From NCBI GenBank assembly GCA_036510655.1, contig DATCDQ010000009.1:1-64000 (forward strand): 64,000 nt of DNA. Direction: 5' to 3'. How positions within the stretch are numbered: position 1 is the stretch's first letter; each line of letters opens with the position of its first letter. Positions 49,201 to 57,286 of the stretch are shown piece by piece. A model generated the notes under the pieces. It made no database searches, was not told where the DNA came from, and saw nothing but the letters and a program-made list of their open reading frames with translations. This DNA is from Rathayibacter_A sp036510655 (lineage in GTDB: Bacteria > Actinomycetota > Actinomycetes > Actinomycetales > Microbacteriaceae). Both the position numbers and the translations under genes were made by a program.

Positions 49201-51028
49201 GACCGTCGCGGTGATCGGTGTTGTCACGCAGGAGACGCCCACGTTGGTGACTCCGGGCGGCATCAGCGGCCTCGACTTCGGCGACCCGGTCGAAGCGGTG
49301 AACCGTGTTGCAGCTCAGCTGACCGACGGCAACCCGTTCAACGGTGAGGCCGACTTCATCGTTGCCGAGTACCACGAGGGTGCCGGCTTCGGCACACCAG
49401 ATGGCGCGACACTTGAGCAGGAAGTCACGGCGGGCGGCGCATTCGCCGACATCGTCACGAAGACATCGCCCAAGGTGGCGGCGATCTTCACCGGTCACAC
49501 GCACAAGATGTACGCGTGGGATGCACCGGTTCCCGGAGCGGACGGCAAGACCCGTCCGATCCTGCAGACCGGCAGCTACGGTGAGAACATCGGCCAGATC
49601 CAGCTGACGATCGATCCGACCTCCAAGGCCGTCACCGGCTACGTTGCTCGCAACGTGGCTCGTACGACGACAGCGGATGGCGACCTGGTCGCTTCATACC
49701 CGCGTGTCGCCGAGGTGAAGACCATCGTCGACAAGGCAATTGCGGAAGCTGCGGTCATCGGCAACCAGAAGGTCGGGTCTGTCTCGAAGGACATCACGAC
49801 CGCTTTCATCGGCGGGTCTCGTGATGACCGGATGTCGGAGTCGACGTTGGGCAACTTGGTTGCCGACTCGCTTCTGGCTTCGCTGAAGTCGCCTGACGTT
49901 GGCGGTGCCGAAATCGGCATGGTCAACCCCGGCGGCCTGCGTGCTGACCTGGTGTACGGGTCGGACGGAAGCGTGACCTACGCTCAGGCCAACGCCGTGC
50001 TGCCGTTCCTGAACAACCTCGGAACGACGACACTGACCGGTGCCCAGTTCAAGGTTGCGCTCGAACAGCAGTGGCAGACCAACGCAGACGGCACGGTTCC
50101 CAGCCGTGACTTCCTCAACCTGGGCCTGTCGAAGAACGTCAGCTACACGTATGACCCGACGCGGGAGCGTGGCGACCACATCACCGGCATCACCGTGAAC
50201 GGTGAGCCGATCGATCTGGCGCGCAACTATCGCGTCGGCACGTTCAGCTTCCTTCTCGATGGCGGGGACAACTTCCGCGTCATCGCTCAGGGTGCCAACA
50301 CGAAGGACTCCGGACTCGTCGACCGTGATGCGTGGATCGCATACATCACGGCCAACAGCCCGCTGTCGCCGAGCTTCGATCGCCGTGGGGTGTCGCTGAT
50401 CGGCGTGCCGACCACTGCGGTCGCCGCGGGTGACACCGTCTCCTTCGATGCGACCAAGCTGAACCTGACCTCGCTGGGCAGCCCGGCCAACACCGAGCTG
50501 ACGGCGACCTGGCAGGGCAGTGCGAGTGCGCCGGTGACGTTTGCAGTGAACGAGGTGGGCGCGGCATCCGTCTCGCTCACAGTTCCTTCCGATGTCTCGG
50601 GCGCGAGTGAGTTGATCCTCACCGCCGCGCCCTCCGGTACGACGGTGCGGGTGCCGCTCACAATTGCGGTCAACTCGCGGCCGGGTACTCCGGCGACGTC
50701 GGCATCGGCCGCAGCGCAGACCAGCCAGCTGGCGGACGTGTTCAGCGTTCCGAACGGCGCGCAGAAGCCGGGCACGACGCTCACGCTGAAGCTCGGCGCG
50801 GACAAGGCCGGCCAGTGGGTGTCCGCATGGTTCTGGGCAGCACCCGTGAAGAAGTCGCAAGGCATCAACGCGGGCGGATGGCTGCAGGTTGCGGCCGATG
50901 GCAGCGTCACGGTGACGGTGCCGTCCGGGCTCGAGAACGGCCGGCAGTCGCTGGTCGTTCAGGACGCCAAGGGCGCGGTCATCGGCTGGACCGAGCTGAC
51001 GGTTCCCGCCGCCGGCAAGGTGAAGTAG
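46256..51028 (+). CDS. Secreted nuclease/5'-nucleotidase fusion
   Basis: A protein of 1590 residues. In order: signal peptide (AAAALAGLGLAAGPLVALPANAS), lamin-tail domain (about 38-150, VVIHEVYLSGGSAGALYKNK), Pro/Gly/Asp linker, OB-like nuclease-associated domain (about 245-490), endonuclease/exonuclease/phosphatase domain (about 520-850, VATFNVLNYFATTGDQ to RASDHDPIIVGL), calcineurin-like metallophosphatase (about 860-1130, NINDFHGR, SAGDNIG, GNHEFDQGF, GHTH), 5'-nucleotidase C-terminal domain (about 1170-1360) and Ig-like tails. It would degrade extracellular DNA and strip phosphate from the nucleotides. No LPXTG sorting motif is seen, so it is released or held non-covalently. AAGGAG precedes the ATG. 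Confidence 0.93.
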   Translation: MSDQHGRAWKLAAAALAGLGLAAGPLVALPANASTDGTGVVIHEVYLSGGSAGALYKNKFVELYNPSDTAVTVSGWSLQYRPATQAGVSPTVITLSGKIAPHDYYLIGGGSNGTAGADLPTPDVTSTLAPANGGGTLFLANTISPVTAPVGSVTNNSQIVDLLGWGNSNTFEGAAAPAPKSTTDVQSLVRANFLDSDDNHTDFSLTPNITPQASTPATTDPGDGGTDPGDGTDPGTGGDPSPPITIAEIQGTTNVSPQEGNKVTTTGIVTAAYPTGGFNGYFIQTPGTGGTLDLATRTASDGLFVYSSSSNTVSTVHTGDYVQVTGVVTEFGGLTQLTVASAADLTQLDKTSVTAPTPVTVVIPPTEEQRESLEGMLVAPQGAYTITDNYSLNQYGEIGLAVGDKPLVQPTEVAAPGTAEYAAVIAGNASRAIKLDDGASTNFLSAANQGKPLSWLTADDHVRVGSAVTFTGPVIMDYRNTAWKLQPTAELTPANAATVQPATFSNTRTAAPTNVGGDVKVATFNVLNYFATTGDQVAGCTFYKDRAGTPITVNTGCDVRGAANEVSFKRQQAKEVVAINDLGADIVSLEEIENSSKFMGTDGKPKNRDYALSTLVGALNAAAGSAVWDYVRSPSALPSNEDVIRTAFIYKTAAIETVGSSSILLTGTAFDNARWPLAQAFKQKGASDSQAFIDIVNHFKSKGSGTGDNADKGDGQGASNTSRVAQAKDLVKFADDLKASTGISHVTLVGDFNAYMKEDPIKVLTDAGYIDQVTTKTDQYTYAYGGTVGSLDHIFANAEANADVTGAAVWNINSVESVALEYSRYNYNATNYYVADQYRASDHDPIIVGLDLSPKPVTLNLLNINDFHGRIDSNTVKFAGTVEQLRAQGGDSNTLFLSAGDNIGATLFASASQQDKPTIDVLNALKLKASAVGNHEFDQGFSDLSGRVQSAADFQYLGANVYTKGTKTPALPEYKTFQVDGLTVAVIGVVTQETPTLVTPGGISGLDFGDPVEAVNRVAAQLTDGNPFNGEADFIVAEYHEGAGFGTPDGATLEQEVTAGGAFADIVTKTSPKVAAIFTGHTHKMYAWDAPVPGADGKTRPILQTGSYGENIGQIQLTIDPTSKAVTGYVARNVARTTTADGDLVASYPRVAEVKTIVDKAIAEAAVIGNQKVGSVSKDITTAFIGGSRDDRMSESTLGNLVADSLLASLKSPDVGGAEIGMVNPGGLRADLVYGSDGSVTYAQANAVLPFLNNLGTTTLTGAQFKVALEQQWQTNADGTVPSRDFLNLGLSKNVSYTYDPTRERGDHITGITVNGEPIDLARNYRVGTFSFLLDGGDNFRVIAQGANTKDSGLVDRDAWIAYITANSPLSPSFDRRGVSLIGVPTTAVAAGDTVSFDATKLNLTSLGSPANTELTATWQGSASAPVTFAVNEVGAASVSLTVPSDVSGASELILTAAPSGTTVRVPLTIAVNSRPGTPATSASAAAQTSQLADVFSVPNGAQKPGTTLTLKLGADKAGQWVSAWFWAAPVKKSQGINAGGWLQVAADGSVTVTVPSGLENGRQSLVVQDAKGAVIGWTELTVPAAGKVK

Positions 51029-51054
51029 CACACCGGCTCAACAAAAGGTAAGTG

Positions 51055-51085
51055 ATTGGCCCCGGGCATCCAGCCCGGGGCCAAT
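51055..51085 (+). terminator. Terminator hairpin after the nuclease gene
   Basis: Perfect 12-bp arms, ATTGGCCCCGGG and its complement, with a 7-base loop, 27 bases after the nuclease stop. There is no T-run, but the stem is very stable and the position fits termination. Confidence 0.6.
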
Positions 51086-51113
51086 TGCGTGCGCAGGCTC
51101 CGTCTCGGGTGAC

Positions 51114-51173
51114 AGTGTCCGTTTCGGACGAGCGTGCCCCGCGCGCGGGACGCACTCGTCCGAAACGGACACT
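51114..51173. repeat. 60-bp long-palindrome repeat
   Basis: The terminal 19 bases, AGTGTCCGTTTCGGACGAG, are perfectly complemented at the other end, and the rest pairs with few mismatches. It contains GGACGCACTC, also present at the right end of the tilS-borne repeats. Confidence 0.65.
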
Positions 51174-51251
51174 CTTGGGCCGGCGACGGATGGCGCGCGA
51201 ATCGCCGCAGGCATCCGCAGGGCTTGCCGTTCCGCTGGGTACCCTGAGGGC

Positions 51252-51908
51252 ATGTCGACGATCAAGCATCCCGTCGGCCCGCAGCCAAGCAAAGTGTATT
51301 GGCGCCGGCGGCTGATAGTGATTCTGGGACTCCTCGCGGTCATCGTCGTCATCGTGCTGATCGTGGTGCGCCCGGGAGCCAGCAGCGGACAGACCACGCC
51401 GCCGCCTGCGACGACGTCGAAACCGCCGGCTGTGAAGACGACGCCGGGCGCGACGTCGCCGCCGAGCACCACGATCCCGACGACCGCTGCGCAGGTCGCC
51501 GGCGCGCCGTGTGTTGCGGCGAACATCGACGTCGAAGCGATAATGGATGCCACCAACTACAGCGCCGCTCAGAAACCGCAACTTTCACTATCGCTGACGA
51601 ACACGGGCCTGAAGTCGTGCACGCTGGACGCGGGCACAGCAACGCAGGTGTACACGATCACCAGCGGCGCCGAGGTGTACTGGAAGTCGACCGACTGCCA
51701 AACCAACCCGGTGCATACCGAGATTCTGTTGAAACCGGCCAAGACGGTGACATCCACCCCGATCGCGTGGGACCGCACACGATCTGATCCTGCATCCTGC
51801 AGCAGCACTTCCCGGCCAGTAGTGCCGGCCGCCGGCGCCTCGTATCACCTGAAGGTATCGGTCGGCGGCTTCGCCTCCGCGACGACCAAGCAGTTCCTGC
51901 TCAACTGA
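51252..51908 (+). CDS. Membrane-anchored secreted protein, unknown family
   Basis: A protein of 218 residues: short cytoplasmic part, one membrane helix (LIVILGLLAVIVVIVLIVV, residues 21-39), a Pro/Thr/Ser-rich spacer (about 42-80) and a beta-rich extracellular domain with four Cys (APCVAANIDV, LKSCTLD, STDCQTNP, DPASCSSTSR). The domain pattern recalls DUF4232-type extracellular domains but I cannot confirm this. No operon partner. Confidence 0.72.
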   Translation: MSTIKHPVGPQPSKVYWRRRLIVILGLLAVIVVIVLIVVRPGASSGQTTPPPATTSKPPAVKTTPGATSPPSTTIPTTAAQVAGAPCVAANIDVEAIMDATNYSAAQKPQLSLSLTNTGLKSCTLDAGTATQVYTITSGAEVYWKSTDCQTNPVHTEILLKPAKTVTSTPIAWDRTRSDPASCSSTSRPVVPAAGASYHLKVSVGGFASATTKQFLLN

Positions 51909-51966
51909 AACGGGGTGCGCGCCACCGGGACGCGCCCACTTGAGAAGAGCGCTCGAGAGCAGCGCA

Positions 51967-52017
51967 GTCTGCACAGAAGCGTCGTCTGCACAGAAGCGTC
52001 GTCTGCACAGAAGCGTC
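51967..52017 (+). repeat. 17-bp tandem repeat
   Basis: Three perfect copies of GTCTGCACAGAAGCGTC directly upstream of the methyltransferase gene. Copy number may vary between strains. Confidence 0.85.
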
Positions 52018-52041
52018 GGTCCCTCAGAGTAAAGTTTCCAT

Positions 52042-52851
52042 ATGACCACCGGTGATCTGTCTGGCGTCGGGCAAACCGCGTTCGCAGTCGCTTTGGCCCG
52101 AGCTAGCGAAGCAGGGCGAGGCCGCCCCTGGTTCATTGACCCCGTTGCGGTGCGTCTTGCGGCTGCCGTGCCCCAAGCGGCGAAGGAGCGAGTCGGGGTC
52201 GGTCTGACCGCGTGGATCGCCGTGCGCACCCGGTTCCTCGATGAGCTTGCGTTGCGCACCGTCGGGCGAGGCCTGAAGCAGATCGTCATACTCGGTGCTG
52301 GGCTGGATTCGCGTGCATTCCGGCTTTCGTTGCCGGATGAGGTTACGCTCTATGAGGTTGACCGCGCGGGTGTTTTCGCGGCCAAACAGCGGATCTTGCG
52401 CGCTGCGGGATTACATTCTGCGCGACGGTCCGAGGTCATCGCCGACGCGCTCGAGGTCGGCTGGCTCGACGCAGCCGCGATCGCGGGTTGGCGGCGGGGG
52501 GAGCCAACGCTGTGGATCGTCGAGGGCTACCTGATGGCCTTCAACGCCGAGACGAGAACGCGCATCGTCACCGAGTTGGCCGCAGCATCCGCAGTTGGTA
52601 GCGTGCTCGGCGCCACTGTGAGCACGCGCATCGACCTGCACAATGCGCTCTGGCAGCCATTGGATCAGGCGAATGTCGGGGATTGGTTGTTGGAGTGCGG
52701 GTGGGCCGCGGAACTGACCGACATGGAAGACGCGAGCAAGCATTACGGGCGTCCGCTTCCGTCAGACACGGTCGAGCGGATGAACGGCGTACTGATCGCG
52801 GCCCGGCTGATCGGCGACGACACGGCGTTCGAGGAACCCGACTTCGACTAA
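52042..52851 (+). CDS. Class I SAM-dependent methyltransferase (LCMT/PPM1 type)
   Basis: A protein of 269 residues of the leucine-carboxyl-methyltransferase-like family frequent in actinobacteria. The SAM-binding strand QIVILGAGLDSRAFRL, the acidic EVDRAGVFAAKQ and the WIVEGYLMAF segment are typical. The substrate is unknown; several family members act on polyketides or other secondary metabolites. Its stop overlaps the stop of radA on the other strand. Confidence 0.88.
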   Translation: MTTGDLSGVGQTAFAVALARASEAGRGRPWFIDPVAVRLAAAVPQAAKERVGVGLTAWIAVRTRFLDELALRTVGRGLKQIVILGAGLDSRAFRLSLPDEVTLYEVDRAGVFAAKQRILRAAGLHSARRSEVIADALEVGWLDAAAIAGWRRGEPTLWIVEGYLMAFNAETRTRIVTELAAASAVGSVLGATVSTRIDLHNALWQPLDQANVGDWLLECGWAAELTDMEDASKHYGRPLPSDTVERMNGVLIAARLIGDDTAFEEPDFD

Positions 52852-54218
52852 CTGCCGGGGAACACCCGGGCGATCGCGCCGTCGAGGTGCGGGGTACTGT
52901 CGTCGATCCGCGTGGTGAAGCCGAGTCGTGTGGCTTCGGACATGCGCTGCTTGCCGCTGGTCACCGCGCGGATCTCGCCTGCCAGGCTGATCTCGCCGAA
53001 CGCCACGGTCGTATGCTTGATCGGCAACTCCTTGACGGCGGATGCCACCGCAAGCGCGATCGCGAGATCGGCGCCCGGCTCCGTCAACCGCACGCCGCCC
53101 ACGGTCGAGACATAGACATCCTGGGTGCTGGTCACGATCTGCGCTCGCTTCTCCAGCACAGCGAGCAGCATGGCGACCCGCGCCGAGTCGACCCCGTTGA
53201 CCACGCGACGCGGATTGGGCGCTGATGTGGCGACGACGAGTGCCTGCACTTCGACGGGCAGGGCGCGCCGCCCCTCCATCGCGACAGTCACGCACGTGCC
53301 GGACACCGCAGCGGTGCCGCGACTGAGGAACAGACCGCTGGGGTCGGCCACCTCCCGGATGCCGTCTCCGGACATTTCGAAGCAGCCCACTTCGTCCGTC
53401 GGGCCGTAGCGATTCTTCAGTGCACGGATGAACCGCAGCGAGGTCTGACGGTCGCCTTCGAACTGGCAGACGACATCCACCAAGTGTTCGAGCAGTCGCG
53501 GGCCGGCAATCGAGCCATCCTTCGTCACATGACCAACGAGGAGCACAGGCAGATTGCGTTCTTTCGCGACACGGATAAGCACGGCCGCCACCTCGCGTAC
53601 CTGGCTCGGGCCGCCCGCAAGACCGTCGATACCGGCGCTCGAGACGGTCTGCACCGAGTCGACGATCACCAGTTGCGGCTTGACGGCGTCGATCTGGCCG
53701 ACAATGGTCGCCAGGTCTGTCTCGGCGGCAAGAAAGAGGTTGTCGTGCAGCGCCCCGGTGCGCTCGGCCCGCAGGCGCACCTGGTTGACGGATTCCTCCG
53801 CGCTCGCATAGAGCACGCGCGCGTTCGCGGCAGCCGCCTTGGAGGCGACTTCGAGCAGAAGGGTAGACTTGCCGACCCCGGGCTCACCGGACAGCAGAAT
53901 GGCGGCGCCGGACACGATCCCGCCCCCGAGCACACGATCGAACTCGGCAATACCGGTCGGATGGTGCCGCGCGGCATTCGTGGTGATGTCCGTAATCGGC
54001 CGGGCGGTACGCGCCGCGCTGATCGAGACCGGCTTCAGCGCGCGGAGGATGCCGGTCGGCTCACTCGCTTCGGCGACGGTGCCCCACGCCTGACACCGGC
54101 CGCAGCGGCCGGCCCACTTGATCGTGGTCCACCCGCACTCGCTGCAGCGGTAGCTCGCCTGCGCCTTCGCCACCCACACCTCCATCGTCGCTCTCACCGT
54201 AGCTGTCACCTCCGACAT
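52848..54218 (-). CDS. radA: DNA repair protein RadA
   Basis: A RecA-like ATPase of recombination (branch migration), 456 residues from the first start. A four-Cys zinc finger (CSECG at 25-29 and CGRCQ at 39-43), Walker A GEPGVGKST (111-119), the RadA-specific KNRYG (near 267; KNRFG in most) and a C-terminal Lon-protease-like domain (EISLAGEIRAV, GKQRMSEATRLGF). The start is uncertain: an ATG at 54185 or GTG in between would remove up to 11 residues and bring it nearer to the usual length before the zinc finger. Confidence 0.95.
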   Translation of the reverse strand: MSEVTATVRATMEVWVAKAQASYRCSECGWTTIKWAGRCGRCQAWGTVAEASEPTGILRALKPVSISAARTARPITDITTNAARHHPTGIAEFDRVLGGGIVSGAAILLSGEPGVGKSTLLLEVASKAAAANARVLYASAEESVNQVRLRAERTGALHDNLFLAAETDLATIVGQIDAVKPQLVIVDSVQTVSSAGIDGLAGGPSQVREVAAVLIRVAKERNLPVLLVGHVTKDGSIAGPRLLEHLVDVVCQFEGDRQTSLRFIRALKNRYGPTDEVGCFEMSGDGIREVADPSGLFLSRGTAAVSGTCVTVAMEGRRALPVEVQALVVATSAPNPRRVVNGVDSARVAMLLAVLEKRAQIVTSTQDVYVSTVGGVRLTEPGADLAIALAVASAVKELPIKHTTVAFGEISLAGEIRAVTSGKQRMSEATRLGFTTRIDDSTPHLDGAIARVFPGS

Positions 54219-54354
54219 CGCCGGGCAGCTGCGACTGCTGCCGCGGCCGACATCAGCGAACAGCCCCGACTGCCGCCATCGCCGGCATCAGCGGACACCC
54301 CGGCCTCAAGATCCGACGGGTGCGCATGTCGCTGGCCCGGCGCACAATAACTGC

Positions 54355-55284
54355 ATGGCCAACTTCCAGTTCACGCTGTCGAGCGGACGCCGGCTGGGCG
54401 TCACCGCGCTCGGCAATCCGCTCGCGCGTCACGTTGTCGTCTTCTGTCATTCGGCGCCGGGTTCGAGCGTTTTCGATCCCGATCCGGTCGCGACAGCCGG
54501 GCGCGACGTGCACGTGGTCGCATTCGACCGGCCGGGCTACGGTTCGTCGGACCCGCTGCCGCCCGGCAGATGGCCGACGGTGACCGGTGCAGCCGACGAC
54601 ATCAGCGAGTATCTGCACTCGGCAGAAGGCGCGGCGCACGCTCTCGGCGTCTCACAACTGGACTCGTTGGGCGTGGTCGGGTGGTCCGCCGGTGGCCGGG
54701 TCGCGCTCGCGCTCGCCGCGAAGCATCCGCAGTTGTTCCAGCGGGTCGCACTCATCGCGACGCCCGCACCGAACGAAGAAGTTCCGTGGATCCCGCAGCA
54801 ACAGGCCGCGGCCAGCGTGCAACTGTCGACACTGAGCGCGCAAGACGCGATCGAGCGTCTGACCGCGATGTTCACCGCGCAGGCCGGCGAGCGGATGCCG
54901 TCGGCCGATCTCGACACGCCTGTCCTGCTCGACCAACTCGGCGCCTCGGTGGCGGACGCGGATGCCCTCGCCGGACCCGGCGCGCAAGACCGGGTAGAGA
55001 AGATGATGCGGGATGCGTTCCGTCAAGGGCCGATCGGAGTGGTCACGGACATCCTGAGCTACACGGCGCGGCCGTGGGGGTTCGATCTGTCCGCGGTGCG
55101 CGCGGACACGCTCCTGGTCTACGGCGCCGCAGATCCGCTGATCACCGAGGCGCATGCACGGTGGTACCGCGACCACCTGGAGCACGCGTCGATCGTGCTG
55201 CAGCCCGAGGCGGGTCATCTCGTCGTGATCCCGACCTGGGACCGCGTGCTCGCACATCTGGCGCCCGGATCAAAGGTCGCCTAG
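54355..55284 (+). CDS. Alpha/beta hydrolase
   Basis: A protein of 309 residues with the hydrolase fold: oxyanion segment CHSAPGSSVFD, nucleophile elbow GWSAGG (Ser111), acid in YGAADPLI and His in EAGHLVVIP. It is cytoplasmic, with no signal peptide. Such proteins act as esterases, epoxide hydrolases or haloalkane-type enzymes; the substrate cannot be told. It is a monocistronic gene. Confidence 0.88.
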   Translation: MANFQFTLSSGRRLGVTALGNPLARHVVVFCHSAPGSSVFDPDPVATAGRDVHVVAFDRPGYGSSDPLPPGRWPTVTGAADDISEYLHSAEGAAHALGVSQLDSLGVVGWSAGGRVALALAAKHPQLFQRVALIATPAPNEEVPWIPQQQAAASVQLSTLSAQDAIERLTAMFTAQAGERMPSADLDTPVLLDQLGASVADADALAGPGAQDRVEKMMRDAFRQGPIGVVTDILSYTARPWGFDLSAVRADTLLVYGAADPLITEAHARWYRDHLEHASIVLQPEAGHLVVIPTWDRVLAHLAPGSKVA

Positions 55285-55367
55285 GGCCTAGGCACAGCGC
55301 CGTTGATCTGGGCTGAGCGTAGTATTCGATTTCGGGTAAATTTCGAACTCGAAAAGGACGGCTCGTC

Positions 55368-56228
55368 ATGGAACTCGGTCTGCACAACGCCAACTTCACC
55401 TGGGACAGTGGAGTCGCGGTCCTCGGCCCGGAGCTCGCCCGAACGGCGAGAGCGGCGGAAGCCGCGGGCATTGCACGGCTGACCGTGATGGACCACCTGT
55501 GGCAGATCGACAACTACGGCCCGCCGGAACGGGAGATGCTCGAGGCGTACACAACGCTCGGCTTTCTCGCCGCCCACACCGAACGGGTGCTGTTGCACAC
55601 GCTGGTCACCGGCGTCGTCTATCGTGAACCTGGCCTCCTCGCGAAGCAGATCACAACCCTCGATGTTCTTTCGGGCGGCCGCGCCGGGCTGGGTATTGGG
55701 GCGGCGTGGAACGAGGCCGAGTCGCACGGGCTCGGGCTGCCGTTCCCATCGATCTCGGAGCGCTTCGAACGTCTCGAGGAGGCGGTGCGCATCTGCCTTC
55801 AGATGTGGAGTGACGACGATGGCCCGTTCGATGGGGAACACTATCGATTGACGCGCACGCTCAGCTCGCCACAGAGTCTGAGCAGGCCGAGGCCCTATTT
55901 GATGATCGGGGGCGGCGGCGAGCGCAAGACGCTCAAGCTCGTGGCCAGGTACGCGGATGGCTGCAACGTCTTCGGAGGCCCGGAAGCGTCACACAAACTC
56001 GACGTGCTGAAGGCGCACTGCGACGCGATCGGTCGCGACTACGACGAGATCGAGAAGACCACAAGCCTGTCCGTCGACCCGTCTGTCACCCGGGACGGGC
56101 TGCTCCGTCAACTCGCGGAGCGGCGCTCGCTCGGGTTCACCGTCGCGTACATCTCGAGCAAGATCCCTGACCCGCTTGCCACGGTCGACCTGCTCGCCTC
56201 CGTCGTGACCGAAGTCGCCGGCGAGTGA
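55368..56228 (+). CDS. F420-dependent LLM-class oxidoreductase
   Basis: A protein of 286 residues with the luciferase-like TIM barrel: MELGLHNANFTWD, TVMDHLWQ, TLVTGVVYREPGLLAKQITTLDVLSGGRAGLGIGAAWNEAE and the C-terminal GGGGERKTLKLVARYADGCN. It matches the TIGR03560-like group that uses coenzyme F420 in actinobacteria. The role in metabolism is unknown. AAAAGGA precedes the ATG. Confidence 0.88.
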   Translation: MELGLHNANFTWDSGVAVLGPELARTARAAEAAGIARLTVMDHLWQIDNYGPPEREMLEAYTTLGFLAAHTERVLLHTLVTGVVYREPGLLAKQITTLDVLSGGRAGLGIGAAWNEAESHGLGLPFPSISERFERLEEAVRICLQMWSDDDGPFDGEHYRLTRTLSSPQSLSRPRPYLMIGGGGERKTLKLVARYADGCNVFGGPEASHKLDVLKAHCDAIGRDYDEIEKTTSLSVDPSVTRDGLLRQLAERRSLGFTVAYISSKIPDPLATVDLLASVVTEVAGE

Positions 56229-56250
56229 CGGTCTAGGCCTGCACGCTACA

Positions 56251-56315
56251 CCGGAGTTTAGACGCTGGCCCGGACCAGATCGCCGAAAGCGCCCGGGCTA
56301 GCGCTCAAACTCCGG
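56251..56315. repeat. 65-bp palindromic repeat
   Basis: Ends in CCGGAGTTT and AAACTCCGG with further pairing inward (GCT-GCCCG / CGGGC-AGC). It overlaps no gene; the left partner is the LLM oxidoreductase end and the right is the SGNH hydrolase end. Confidence 0.65.
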
Positions 56316-56316
56316 G

Positions 56317-57189
56317 CTAACGTGAGGCGGCAGCGCCAACGCCGGCAGCGCCAACGCCGGCAGCGCCGCCAGCAGCGCCGCCAGCAGCGCCGGCGGCAGT
56401 AGACACGGTAGCGCCGGCGGCAGTAGACACGGTAGCGCCGGCGGCCGTCGGATACCGGGCGACCAGGTCGGCTGTGAGCGTCGGCTCGAACGCGGCCGCC
56501 CACACGCGATAGCCGCGATCGTTCGGATGAAACGCATCCTGAGCGAATTGCGTCAGCATACCGAGCAGGCCCTGCCGCGCCATCGTCGCATGCAGCGGAA
56601 CGACGATCAGCTTCCGCTCCGCGGCAACCCGGCGCAGGATGCGGTTGGCCACCGCGACTTTGCGCTCATTGTGCGGTAGGTAGAAGCAGGGCAGATCCGC
56701 GACGATCGCGTGCGGCGGCAGCGCGGCGAAGATCGCGCGCAGCCCGTCTTCGAAGGCAACCGGATCGAACGTACCGATGTCGTTGGCGCCGATCGAGACG
56801 GTGACGACATTCGGTTTCATGGTGCGAAATCGCGGCAGCTGGTCGGCAACAGCGAGCCCGACGGTCGCGCCCGACACGCTCAGATTGACCACGCGCACGG
56901 TGCGACCGGTGATCGAACGGATGTCGTCGGCCAGCCTCCCGACGTATCCGCGCGGGGGAGCGCTGGCACCGATGCCCTGCGCCGCGCTGTCGCCGATTGC
57001 GACGTAGAGCAACTCGCCGGGAAGTTTCGCCGTGTCTCGCCACCATTTCGAGTGCACAGGCAGCCTCGCGTTCAGGGTGACCGCGCCCGCGGCCATCCGA
57101 CGCCGAAATCGACGGATGCCGACGATCCCGGCGGCGGTCGCCGCCACGATAGCGGCCGAGGACCCGATCAGAAACTTGGTGCTGCTCAC
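56317..57189 (-). CDS. SGNH/GDSL hydrolase with repeat-built C-terminal tail
   Basis: A protein of 290 residues: N-terminal membrane helix or uncleaved signal (FLIGSSAAIVAATAAGIVGI), then an SGNH esterase domain with block I IGDSAAQG (Ser68), the block II Gly (NLSVSGATVG), block III GAND and block V DAFHPND. From about residue 250 the protein is a Gly/Ala/Thr tail encoded by nested tandem repeats (24-bp twice, 12-bp twice, 15-bp twice). The active site is intact; it probably deacylates a cell-envelope lipid or carbohydrate. Confidence 0.87.
   Translation of the reverse strand: MSSTKFLIGSSAAIVAATAAGIVGIRRFRRRMAAGAVTLNARLPVHSKWWRDTAKLPGELLYVAIGDSAAQGIGASAPPRGYVGRLADDIRSITGRTVRVVNLSVSGATVGLAVADQLPRFRTMKPNVVTVSIGANDIGTFDPVAFEDGLRAIFAALPPHAIVADLPCFYLPHNERKVAVANRILRRVAAERKLIVVPLHATMARQGLLGMLTQFAQDAFHPNDRGYRVWAAAFEPTLTADLVARYPTAAGATVSTAAGATVSTAAGAAGGAAGGAAGVGAAGVGAAASR
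56329..56441 (-). repeat. Minisatellite in SGNH hydrolase tail
   Basis: On the plus strand AGCGCCAACGCCGGC occurs twice, then AGCGCCGCCAGC twice, then a 24-bp unit beginning AGCGCCGGCGGCAGTAGACA twice. All units are multiples of three and keep the frame. Confidence 0.85.
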
Positions 57190-57228
57190 ACCGAAACGCT
57201 ACTTCACGGTGCGGCGAGACGCGTAACA

Positions 57229-57252
57229 TAGTTAGCACACGTCAACTAACTA
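57229..57252. promoter_or_regulatory. MarR-type operator candidate
   Basis: TAGTTAG-10 bases-CTAACTA, a perfect 7-bp inverted repeat 35 bases before the MFS start. The spacing and AT-rich arms fit a MarR-family site; the MarR gene is the last gene of the same transcript. Confidence 0.55.
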
Positions 57253-57286
57253 AAATGTGCCGCACTGACGGCAAGAGAAGGCGGCT

